Assembly (NCBI RefSeq): GCF_030867095.1 | Contig: NC_081826.1 | Span: 38,418,001 to 38,482,000, forward strand | Direction of reading: 5' to 3' | From: Alligator mississippiensis | Lineage: Eukaryota; Chordata; Crocodylia; Alligatoridae | Length of the DNA: 64,000 nt | Shown: in pieces, positions 39,101-44,261 of the stretch | Numbering within the stretch: position 1 is the first letter of the stretch | Layout of the letters: each line of letters opens with the position of its first letter | Position numbers and translations under genes: made by a program | The notes under the pieces: model-generated | What the model was told of the DNA's origin: nothing | Seen by the model: only the letters and a program-made list of their open reading frames with translations | Database searches by the model: none

Positions 39101-42100
39101 CTTGTATTAATGGGCTTAGTGACAATCTGCTACTCTTTGATTTTTGCCGAAGTGTTTGAGCGGAATCTTGATTGCAGAAAGTAAAAATGTTCCATGTATG
39201 TGTGCAGGTGCACGTAGCCACTTGCAAGTGTTTGTGTAGATTATGTACTTGCACAAGGATTTGCTCTGGAAGTGTTGTGCACTAGTCTTGTAATCTCCTT
39301 CATGGCAGTTATCCAGTGAGAGAGTAGGAAGAACACACTGAGTGACCTATAACACAACACTAATTGCAGGTAGCAATTGCTCCAACCCATGCTCATGGTT
39401 AATACTTGGAACATCCACTGAATTAGATATGTTCAGTTAAAATGTTAGCTGAACAATAACCAAATACATAAATTGGAAAGCAACAGAGCTGACCCTTTGG
39501 GAGACATTGGTGAAAGAAATCTCACATTAAATTAAGGCTCACATTTGTGAGAGCCCGGCAGGACAAATTATGCTGAGGGCAAACCAGCACGGGTTCGTAG
39601 CAGGCAGATCGTGCCCGACCAATCTAGTTTCTTTTTATGACCAGGTTACGAAATGCCTGGACACAGGAGGAGGGGTGGATATCGTATACTTAGACTTCAG
39701 GAAGGCCTTCGATACGGTATCCCACCCCATACTGGTGAACAAGTTAAGAGGCTGTGACTTGGATGACTACACAGTCCGGTGGGTGGCGAATTGGCTAGAG
39801 GGTCACACCCAGAGAGTCGTGGTGGATGGGTCGGCTTCGACCTGGAAGGGTGTGGTCAGTGGGGTCCCACAGGGCTCGGTCCTTGGACCGATACTCTTTA
39901 ATGTCTTCATCAGTGACTTGGACGAGGGAGTGAAATGTACTCTGTCCAAGTTTGCGGATGACACAAAGCTATGGGGAGAAGTGGACATGCCGGAGGGCAG
40001 GGAACAGCTGCAAGCAGACCTGGACAGGTTGGACAAGTGGGCAGAAAACAACAGAATGCAGTTCAACAAGGAGAAATGCAAAGTGCTGCACCTAGGGAGG
40101 AAAAATGTCCAGCACACCTACAGCCTAGGGAATGACCTGCTGGGTGGCATGGAAGTGGAAAGGGATCTCGGAGTCCTAGTAGACTCCAAGATGAACATGA
40201 GTCGGCAGTGTGACGAAGCCATCAAAAAAGCCAATGGCACTTTATCGTGCATCAGCAGATCCATGACAAATAGGTCCAAGGAGGTGATACTTCCCCTCTA
40301 TCGGGCGCTGGTCAGACCGCAGTTGGAGTACTGCGTGCAATTCTGGGCGCCATACTTCAAGAAGGATGCGGATAACCTGGAGAGGGTCCAGAGAAGGGCC
40401 ACTCGTATGGTTAAAGGCCTACAGACCAAGCCCTATGAGGAGAGACTAGAGAAACTGGACCTTTTCAGCCTTCGAAAGAGAAGGTTGAGAGGCGACCTTG
40501 TGGCTGCCTATAAGTTCATCACGGGGGCACAGAAGGGAATTGGTGAGGTTTTATTCACCAAGGCGCCCCCAGGGGTTACAAGAAATAATGGCCACAAGCT
40601 AGCAGAGAGCAGATTTAGATTGGACATTAGGAAGAACTTCTTCACAGTTCGAGTGGCCAAGGTCTGGAACGGGCTCCCAAGGGAGGTGGTGTTCTCCCCT
40701 ACCCTGCAGGTCTTCAAGAAGAGGTTAGATAAGCATCTAGCTGGGGTCATCTAGACTCAGCACTCTTTCCTGCCTGCTTATGCAGGGGGTCAGACTCGAT
40801 GATCTATTGAGGTCCCTTCCGACCCTAACATCTATGAATCTATGAAATCAAGATAAAACTGTACCAGGATTCAGGCAAAATTTAAATAGGCCACATGGTC
40901 TTCTCCCCAGCCAGAAGGTAGGAAGAAATTTTCTCCCTGACCAAATTATTAAATTATTTTTTGTAGACTTATGTCCTGTCCTCTGGAGTACCTGGTCCTG
41001 GCCACAATTCTAGGCAGGATACTACTCTAAATGGACCATGGCACTGAGTCCAATATGGCAATTGCAATATAAAAATGCACATTGGTGTACAGATATCCTG
41101 TACTTTTAGTTCCCTTTTTCATGTACAAGCTAAGTCATTCTTGATATGTAGCTTTAGTAAGGTTCATGTAGCTTTAGTAAGGATTGAATTAGGGACCTAA
41201 GGACTTGCCTGGTTAGTCTCCTCTGGGCACATATTTAGCTGTCACAGATGTTACTACTCTTGCTTGGCAATGTGTGACCATACCTGTTCAGGGCATCTCT
41301 TTCCATTCAAACATATGTTTCATATAACTTCACTGCTGATATTTTTAGGATGACATTCACCCCAGTACAGAGAGCCCCTCTACAGAGTATTTAAATTAGG
41401 CTTTAAAGGCTCTTGTGATCTGGAGGGTTGTTTGTACTGCAGTGAATTTAATGTTTAGTGACCTCTAAACTGTTCACTTGATATAGATCAAAGTGCTTGC
41501 TTGAGCTGATGTTTCTCTTGAGTATTAGCCCTTTTATTGAATATTTGCAAGGAATACTAGCAACTTTATGTATAGCCTGTAAAATCCTCTTCATGACTTA
41601 TAAAACCAATAATGGGTTAGGTCCTCCTTGATCATTTTTGCATCTGATTTTAGGATTACCAGACTACAGAGTATTAGCTCTGTCAGTTAGTTTTAACAAT
41701 CTGCAGGATTTTGATGGTTACACAGCCCATCTGTGATATGCACTGTTAAGCTATCAAATGGGCAATGAATCCACTGAAATCTTTAATCTTATTTAGTTGA
41801 ACATATCAAAACACGTGGGAGAGTTAAAAACTAAGCTGCTTGAGGCATCCCTGTTCTATCCTGTTTTTCAAGTCTTTATACTGCCGTTTAAGATGTTTTA
41901 GAAACTAAGGATAAAGATTGGCCTGTAAATTTTCATACAGGGGGAGCAGAGTTATTTAGACCGTCTCTTTATTTTCTCCCATCATAGTTTTCAAAGGCCT
42001 TTCTAATCTTCTAGCCCAGGAGGGATTTTTACAGTGCTAAACCAGGTGGTTCCTGCCTAATCAGAAATCTGATCTTGATTTCTTGTGCTGCCCAAGGGCA

Positions 42101-43898
42101 GCACAATGTAGTGCTAGCAGGATAGCCCATAAATAACCTCTGTGTAGATTATCCAGTACAGATGCAAAAGTTAGTTAATAGGAAGATCAAGAACAGTCTG
42201 CTGAGTTGGAAGCAGCATTCCCTCTAAGCTGTGTGGCTTGTGCGGCTGCGCAAGTATGCTCATACCATGCTGCCAGGAGCGCCTGCGCAGTCGTGCATGC
42301 CACACAATTTAGAGGGAGCGCTGGCTAGAAGCAAGAATTTTATTACCAAGCAGGTGATTAAAACAAAAATCCATATGCACAGTCTATGGAGTATTCAAAC
42401 ATCTACCAAACTTAGAATGACTGAATCCTTTAAGAGTTTCTGAACATGGGAGCTGAAGTAACTAGTGTTACCTAGTAATTATAGTATCATAAACAAAACT
42501 TTGTACAGATAATTGCTGTCGGAGAAGATTGTAACAGGGCTGCCATAATATTTATAAAATACTTTTTTATAGTATTAAACAGTTTAATGTACGAGTCAAG
42601 ATATCAGCTGTTTGGAAGATATGCAAGACGTTCTCTACATTTCCCAGATATAGACAGTAAGCGACAAATGGCATGTCACACTAGTAGACACTTATAGCTT
42701 TACAGCAGTCAGGTGACTGCTTGGTAGGAAAGCTTGGAGCAGAGTCTGTCATTTGTTGGAATAAGTCTGGTGTCCACAGGCAGTGGAAGACTAGGGCTAA
42801 CAGGGCTTAGCCCACCCCCACCCCCAACCATGGAGCAGTGCCTTTGCCATGGGAGCTATGCGCAACGCTATGTGCCTGCTGCTGCTGGGTGGGCAGTGGA
42901 TGCGCTGCAGACATGGCATCACATAGCTCCTGAGGTAGTGGCAGCGGGGCACAGAGCCCCAGCCTGCAGTAGCAGCCTTCCTCTGCTCAGCACACAAATC
43001 TGGGGGGTATGTGCCCCCCATGCCTCCCCTGTGGTGTGCACAGTGGCAGGAGCCCCCTGGCTGAGCCGCCCAGGCTCTGACTGTCCCATGACCTGCCCTG
43101 GGGCCCCATTTGCCCCTGCCCCACTCCCTCACTGTGGGGGCCTCAGTCTGCTCCCCAACCCCTTCCCCTCCACAGACTTACCTGCTGGGCAGTATGTGTG
43201 TGCACAATTATGCTAAGCCCTCTCTTTCCCACCCACCCCTTAATATTTTCTCCCTCCGCCTATGCTGGTGTCCTATCAAAGCCTGGAACAATATTGGCAT
43301 TCTGAAGGCAGAAGATGAAACATATATTTGCAGTGTGTAGGGATAAATTATTGATGTAGACCCCATTTATACAAACATTTTTGCACGTGCCTAACTTTTA
43401 TACACAATAATCCTTTATAAGTACACATGAGTAGACTGTGGGTCTGCTTGGTCATATTAGCATGAATATGTGAATGTTTGGACTGGGCTGTAGTTTCTCA
43501 GGAACAGAAACACTAGTAAAATGCAGATCTGCATGTCCCAATTTATACTACCTTTAATGCAGTGAAATAAACATTATTGTAAGCAAGTAGTAATCACTGG
43601 GATGAATCCCCTATACATAAGCTCTGTCCACTCCAAAATACTGGTCTAGAAATGCCAGCTACTACAACAGTAAAACAGAACTGCATCTCTCACTTTTTTT
43701 CCCTTTAGTTAGTAACATTGATCATTATCTTAGTTCTGTCAACTTCCTTGGCTAAAAGTATAATAAGTAATATGTAAGTCCTATCTAACTGTACCTGTTT
43801 CTCTTCAGATTTGTGGTTTTATACCAAGAAAAAGGACATTTGTTAGGCCAAATGAAGAGGACCGCGTTTTTGAGAAAATAAGAGAAGAGGATTTGTGA
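11727..43898 (+). CDS. SNX31: SNX31, sorting nexin 31 (12 exons; 5' end outside window)
   Basis: Sorting nexin of the SNX17/SNX27/SNX31 PX-FERM group, a peripheral endosomal protein. PX binds PtdIns3P and the FERM-like module binds NPxY-type cargo tails; mammalian SNX31 is linked to beta1-integrin and uroplakin recycling (family knowledge). Coding segments are 11727-11841, 13106-13170, 27807-27917, 29062-29152, 31161-31248, 33847-33916, 34916-35008, 35316-35519, 35987-36094, 37708-37782, 38873-38929 and 43809-43898. They total 1167 nt: 388 residues plus TGA. In order they give the PX C-terminal half, FERM F1, F2 and F3, and a short tail ending EEDL, as in SNX17 and SNX31. SNX31 is preferred over SNX17 because of YLAMTKSMADERR, DPCTCDYPE and FLLSSC. 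The start codon and about 45 residues are not visible. All phases join and no internal stop was seen. Confidence 0.96.
11842..13105 (+). other. SNX31 intron with a short MITE
   Basis: GT-AG intron between the two PX-encoding exons. It carries the inverted-repeat element at 12439-12654. The acceptor is preceded by a long pyrimidine tract (TTTTTTCCCTCTCTCTTTTT region). Confidence 0.8.
12439..12654. mobile_element. MITE with AGGCACCCAAATAAAT termini
   Basis: The left end AGGCACCCAAATAAAT and right end ATTTATTTGGGTGCCT are perfect inverted repeats of 16 bases. The symmetry may extend outward (CCATCC against GGATGATT). A further partial terminus TTTATTTGGGTGCCTG lies just outside at 12669. The core is shared with 15836-16010 in direct orientation. 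Confidence 0.65.
13106..13170 (+). CDS. SNX31: SNX31 exon, end of PX domain
   Basis: The acceptor is TTCCAG and the donor a consensus GTAAGT. The two leading bases complete the valine codon split with the previous exon. It encodes TIDPNIINSDVFISFFQKLQ followed by Q and ends in phase 0, matching the TMDPNVLRSDVFVEFLKLAQ stretch of the human protein. Confidence 0.95.
13260..13365 (+). mobile_element. MIR-type SINE 3' segment
   Basis: TTTGTAAAGCACTTTGAGGT followed by GATCCAAAGCCCTATGTC and GGTATTATT follows the MIR 3' order (AAAGCGCTTTGAG, then the GGTATTATT ending). It is old and diverged. Confidence 0.6.
15040..15417 (+). mobile_element. PIF/Harbinger-like MITE, copy 3
   Basis: The left end GGCTGAGTACAGACAGT and right end ACTTCTGTCCCTAGCC lie between TAA duplications at 15037-15039 and 15418-15420. 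The inside has an A-run, then a C-run of about 17 (15091-15107), then another A-run. The rest shares CAGTGGCTCAGGCCAGAA and TTTATGTGCACTGAATGTCT with copy 2. Confidence 0.75.
15836..16010. repeat. Second copy of the 12.4-kb MITE core
   Basis: AAAATTCTGCAGCCTTCTCA, AGTTAGTAAAATCCAGTGCT and CATCTCACCCTCAGCTTTTA recur in the same order as at 12490-12620, with scattered substitutions. The inverted termini seen at 12439 are not evident here, so this copy is degraded or truncated. Confidence 0.75.
18050..18128. mobile_element. hAT-type element, right end only
   Basis: GTGAAAAGGTTGGACACCACTG-type sequence ending at 18128 is the inverse of the common CAGTGGTGTCCAACC hAT terminus. No left end with a matching 8-bp duplication was found, so the copy appears truncated. 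Confidence 0.45.
19925..20535. repeat. Inverted-repeat-rich block, unclassified
   Basis: It contains several hairpins. ATGGTGGAATGGGATCTGAT at 20419 faces ATCAGATCCCGTTCCACCAT ending at 20528, with one mismatch. GGTCCTGGGAATGGGGCC faces GGGGCCCAGGACC near 20295-20328, and GGCACACTATAGTGTG lies near 20078. This looks like the remains of one or more foldback DNA elements. No termini or duplication were identified. Confidence 0.4.
20885..21928. mobile_element. Non-autonomous hAT element, about 1 kb
   Basis: It starts CAGGGGTGAGCAATTATTTT and ends ATATTTTCCCCATCCCTG. The flanks CTTTAGTA (20877-20884) and GCTTAGTA (21929-21936) match at six of eight positions. The interior changes from GC-rich to an AT-rich stretch (21070-21170), then a GGGTGTGG-rich stretch (21230-21330), then a GC-rich part. 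Frames inside on both strands look like composition artefacts. No transposase is recognised. Confidence 0.7.
22519..22760 (+). mobile_element. Old CR1/L3 LINE fragment
   Basis: CAGGGATCTGTTCCAGGCCT translates as QGSVPGLALVNIFI, the CR1 motif [15 protein letters not shown] degraded FADD region (TTTGCAGATGACAAGATGGG) follows. It is frame-broken and short. The A-run near 22687 lies inside it. Confidence 0.7.
23650..25436. mobile_element. Composite hAT-like element with long inverted arms
   Basis: It is bounded by TAGGGTTACCATATGT on the left and the inverse of TAGAGTTACCATATTT on the right. Identical 8-bp duplications TGCAGGGA lie at 23642-23649 and 25437-25444. A third terminus, ACGTATGGTAACCCTA, lies inside and ends near 24786. 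The segment from about 24790 onward is an inverted copy of the left arm: CAGGGTGATTGGGAGTAGCC matches the reverse complement of the 24515-24535 region. The left arm carries a degenerate tandem array with CCCCTCACTCCTGAC-like cores (23960-24290). Frames here are proline-rich chance frames. Confidence 0.75.
26690..27480 (-). mobile_element. Old non-LTR LINE, reverse transcriptase C-terminal end
   Basis: Minus-strand translation in several frames gives, in 5'-3' order, DADIDEEIQHCLRCASAAFG and LLKKQVFKDRDLRSKTKL. These are followed by YRRHLKLLEKYHQ-like, HVIRMPHSRLPKQVLFSQLS, NFKANLKKCNIDVKSWE and DCPKWR, and finally a SWIGFISHLW tail. This order is that of the C-terminal domain of Jockey/Rex/RTE-like LINEs, which ends in a CxxC...SRIGL zinc-finger-like motif. 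The exact clade is uncertain. It is old, with several frame breaks, and lies antisense in the SNX31 intron. Confidence 0.75.
27807..27917 (+). CDS. SNX31: SNX31 exon, start of FERM F1
   Basis: The acceptor is CAACAG, the donor a weaker GTATTT, and both borders are phase 0. It encodes 37 codons beginning DTFKIQPQKACLDVYLADGR and ending KTSDTAERILE. The TSDTAER motif matches human SNX31 exactly and corresponds to TSDQTED in SNX17. Confidence 0.97.
28470..28580 (+). mobile_element. MIR/L2-type 3' tail
   Basis: AGATCATAAGCTTTTCATAG, ACAGTACCTAATACCATGGT and TACAAATAATAAACAATTAC follow the order of the ancient amniote tail (GATTGTAAGCTC, CAGCACCTAGCACAATGG, AATAATAAATAAT). It lies inside the 27918-29061 intron, which is otherwise unremarkable. 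Confidence 0.6.
29031..29055 (+). repeat. TTTG tetranucleotide microsatellite at a splice acceptor
   Basis: About six GTTT units end six bases before the AG of the SNX31 acceptor at 29061. The array therefore supplies the polypyrimidine tract of that exon. Confidence 0.9.
29062..29152 (+). CDS. SNX31: SNX31 exon, FERM F1 continued
   Basis: The acceptor is TTTTTAAAG and the donor GTAAGC. Thirty codons plus one base encode VASYKMGLSRELIGYFSLFF followed by IEDHNSGTLS. The ELIGYFSLF motif is conserved in SNX17 and SNX31. Confidence 0.97.
29155..29300 (-). mobile_element. tRNA-like SINE remnant, tentative
   Basis: On the minus strand, AAGCAGCAGAACTTCATGC and GGTCCCAGCTTCAATTCCC resemble degenerate A and B boxes of a tRNA-derived SINE. 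It does not fold as a credible tRNA gene. The B box is off consensus, so family and limits are uncertain. Confidence 0.35.
29870..30050 (+). mobile_element. MIR-type SINE
   Basis: AGACTCCTGGCTCTGTTACT, TTTGCCAAATCATTTAACCC and CTCTCCTCCCCAGTTCC follow the sense MIR order (CTGGCTCTGCCACT, GCAAGTCACTTAACC, CTCTGTGCCTCAGTT). It lies in the intron 29153-31160, where I recognise nothing else apart from a GTTAGCTATGTTAGTCTGAA fragment near 30842. Confidence 0.65.
31161..31248 (+). CDS. SNX31: SNX31 exon, F1-F2 junction
   Basis: The acceptor CCTTCAG follows a C/T tract and the donor is consensus GTGAGT. It encodes VKKVAEFELPYVSLQSMKQS followed by HCKLGIRK, with split codons at both ends. The EFELPYVS motif is identical in SNX17. 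Confidence 0.97.
31283..31516. repeat. Foldback repeat, copy 2
   Basis: GACAAGGATTTCTTAGGGTG at 31302 and TTTGGGATAAAGTTAGACAA at 31351 face TTGTCTAACATTATCCC-like and CACCCTAAGAAATCCTTGTC sequences ending near 31500. The arms are about 70-90 bases. The tail GACCAACATGGCTACAGC at 31512 is shared with the foldback at 5951-6250. Confidence 0.7.
31992..32236 (-). mobile_element. PIF/Harbinger-like MITE, copy 4 (inverted)
   Basis: It starts TAGGTACAGACATTACAC and ends AATGTCTGTACCTAGCC, in the opposite orientation to copies 1-3. The inside holds AAAGTGATTGGAAACCAG and CAGAACAGAAATTTGGTGCA, reverse complements of the copy 1 right arm. The flanking duplication is unclear (TTA-like). Confidence 0.7.
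33112..33733. mobile_element. Non-autonomous hAT element with internal duplication
   Basis: It starts CAAGGGTCAGCAACCC and ends AATGTTGCCAACCTCTG. The flanks TTCTATAA (33104-33111) and TTTTATAA (33734-33741) match at seven of eight positions. Inside, GGCTGCAAACAGCTG and CTCCAGAGCCCT recur about 260 bases apart (near 33208 and 33469), and an inverted copy lies near 33391. The frames on both strands, up to 180 codons, are products of these repeats. Confidence 0.8.
33847..33916 (+). CDS. SNX31: SNX31 exon, FERM F2
   Basis: The acceptor is TTTGCAG and the donor GTAAAA. The first base completes the TGG split with the previous exon. It encodes YMDPSLDKMLLDCRASVNLL followed by YMQ, matching the human YMAPSLDSVLMDCRVAVDLLYMQ region. 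Confidence 0.97.
34600..34727 (+). mobile_element. Old CR1 3' tail
   Basis: AGCAGGGGGATTGGACTAGT, CTTTCCAGCCCTAATTTTCT and ATGATACTATG follow the common CR1 3' end order (GGACTAGATGACC, TTCCAGCCCTAATTCTATG). It lies in the 33917-34915 intron, which shows nothing else. Confidence 0.65.
34916..35008 (+). CDS. SNX31: SNX31 exon, FERM F2 continued
   Basis: The acceptor is CATTTAAG and the donor GTAAAG; both borders are phase 0. It encodes AVQEIERNWVKPTDEQMQKL followed by ELLQKTANKIK. The EIERNW motif matches DIEKGW in human SNX31 and DIERGW in SNX17. Confidence 0.97.
35190..35268 (-). mobile_element. MIR core fragment, antisense
   Basis: TGGTAGAGCTGAGACTAAAA followed by CACTAGATCACACC resembles the antisense MIR core (TGGCAGAGCTGGGATT ... 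CCACTAGACCACAC). It ends 48 bases before the next SNX31 exon. Confidence 0.5.
35316..35519 (+). CDS. SNX31: SNX31 exon, FERM F2-F3 with cargo-binding Trp
   Basis: The acceptor is GATGCAG and the donor GTAAGT. Its 68 codons in phase 0 begin FLELVSEVQHYGYIKLDPCT and end NRVRCWQVTFL. The tryptophan codon at 35502-35504 aligns with Trp321 of SNX17, needed for NPxY cargo binding (established for SNX17, inferred here). The LDPCTCDYPE stretch is a SNX31 hallmark. Confidence 0.98.
35987..36094 (+). CDS. SNX31: SNX31 exon, FERM F3
   Basis: The acceptor is TTTTCAG and the donor GTTAGT. Its 36 codons in phase 0 begin GAVTDANDEGTGETLELRFE and end WKWIVFYTKQ. The VIYTKQ-like end and LELRF strand match human SNX31. 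The upstream intron 35520-35986 holds nothing else recognised. Confidence 0.97.
36095..37707 (+). other. SNX31 intron, nothing else recognised
   Basis: GT-AG intron with a short acceptor (TTATAAG). No repeat or secondary exon is recognised. Confidence 0.6.
37708..37782 (+). CDS. SNX31: SNX31 exon, end of F3
   Basis: The donor is consensus GTGAGT. Twenty-five codons in phase 0 encode AFLLSSCFKKMISEQLMKTT followed by KEQEL. Human SNX31 has FLLSSCLKKMISEKMVK at this place. Confidence 0.97.
37783..38872 (+). other. SNX31 intron, nothing else recognised
   Basis: AT-rich intron ending in TTCTCTTCAGCAG. A short possible hairpin (TCTATACTGGGGGA near 37855 against AGTCCTAGTATAG near 37928) is too weak to call. 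Confidence 0.5.
38873..38929 (+). CDS. SNX31: SNX31 exon, C-terminal tail (NAGNAG acceptor)
   Basis: The acceptor reads TTCAGCAG, so the exon can start at 38873 (CAG, Gln) or at 38876 (ATT, Ile) without changing frame. The longer form encodes QIEMPETSKSKNSSIQQNQ; human SNX31 has MQIEVPEQSKSKKYHIQQ, which supports including the Gln. The donor is consensus GTAAGT. Confidence 0.94.
39533..40846 (+). mobile_element. Young CR1 LINE, 5'-truncated, long open frame
   Basis: A single 394-codon frame (39570-40754) covers the C-terminal half of the CR1 reverse transcriptase. It includes [14 protein letters not shown] (motif A, Asp), [26 protein letters not shown] (motif C, FADD), the ERVQRRATRMVKG region and a HLAGVI C-terminus before the stop. 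After the stop, a short 3' UTR ends in ATCTATGAATCTATGAA, the CR1 terminal octamer type. The endonuclease domain and reverse transcriptase N-terminus are absent through 5' truncation. It sits in sense orientation in the last SNX31 intron. The open frame suggests recent insertion. Confidence 0.95.
40880..41065 (+). mobile_element. Old CR1/L3-type 3' tail
   Basis: GGTAGGAAGAAATTTTCTCC, TACTCTAAATGGACCATGG and CCAATATGGCAATT follow the order of the sauropsid CR1/L3 tail (GCTAGATGGACC, GACCCAGTATGGCAATT). It is diverged, unlike the adjoining young CR1. Confidence 0.6.
42213..42323. mobile_element. Short hAT-like MITE
   Basis: It starts CAGCATTCCCTCTAAG and ends with the inverse of CAGCGCTCCCTCTAAA. 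The GTGTGGC and GCCACAC arms pair further in. The flanks GTTGGAAG and GCTAGAAG match at six of eight positions. It is only 111 bases long. Confidence 0.65.
42780..43230. repeat. GC-rich transposon-like block
   Basis: AGGGCTTAGCCCACCCC near 42802 and TGCTAAGCCCTCTC near 43210 form a weak inverted pair around a GC-rich interior with CTGCTGCTG. Frames on both strands look fortuitous. It is probably a degraded non-autonomous DNA element; the family is unknown. Confidence 0.4.
43809..43898 (+). CDS. SNX31: SNX31 last coding exon and stop
   Basis: The acceptor is TCTCTTCAG. Twenty-nine codons encode ICGFIPRKRTFVRPNEEDRV followed by FEKIREEDL, then TGA at 43896-43898. The basic PRKR stretch and the EEDL end correspond to SRKSK and IKEEDL of human SNX31. 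Confidence 0.96.
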   Translation: MCGFIPRKRTFVRPNEEDRVFEKIREEDL

Positions 43899-43958
43899 TA
43901 AATTCTGTATGTTGTACTTTGAGATGCCTACAAAAAAGTGATGTGACTTCTGAATTAC

Positions 43959-43964
43959 ATTAAA
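43959..43964 (+). terminator. Candidate polyadenylation signal ATTAAA (proximal)
   Basis: ATTAAA lies 61 bases after the stop. The downstream sequence is only moderately T-rich. Confidence 0.35.
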
Positions 43965-44217
43965 AGGTCCTAAATTCATGAATATACAATATCCTTTCTT
44001 GTCCCTTGATATTTATGGCACACCTAATAGTAGCAGTTTTTAAAGCTCCTGTTTACCACTCCCTAGAGTGAAAACATGCTACAAATGTGGAGACCAACTT
44101 GGAATAGAAAAGTTTAAGAAACATGATACATTTCTGGTATACATTCACTTTTTAAAAGGAAAAGCCTTAAGTAGAAAAGAGTACAGAAGATTTTCATTTT
44201 CATTACATTTACTTTTC

Positions 44218-44223
44218 ATTAAA
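44218..44223 (+). terminator. Candidate polyadenylation signal ATTAAA (distal)
   Basis: ATTAAA is followed about 25 bases later by the GT-rich ATGTTGTGTT, a plausible downstream element. I favour this one. Confidence 0.45.
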
Positions 44224-44261
44224 ACTTTTTTAATGGCTCTTACACATGTTGTGTTAAATAT

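Larger units (their letters stand above)
38930..43808 (+). other. SNX31 last intron (4.9 kb)
   Basis: The intron contains a young CR1 (39533-40846), an old CR1/L3 tail (40880-41065), a short hAT (42213-42323) and a GC-rich block near 42780-43180. The stretches 41066-42204 and 43240-43808 show nothing else. Confidence 0.8.
43899..44250 (+). other. SNX31 3' UTR, probable
   Basis: AT-rich sequence after the stop with no repeat, bounded downstream by a hAT insertion at 44262. Its true end depends on which polyadenylation signal is used. Confidence 0.6.
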
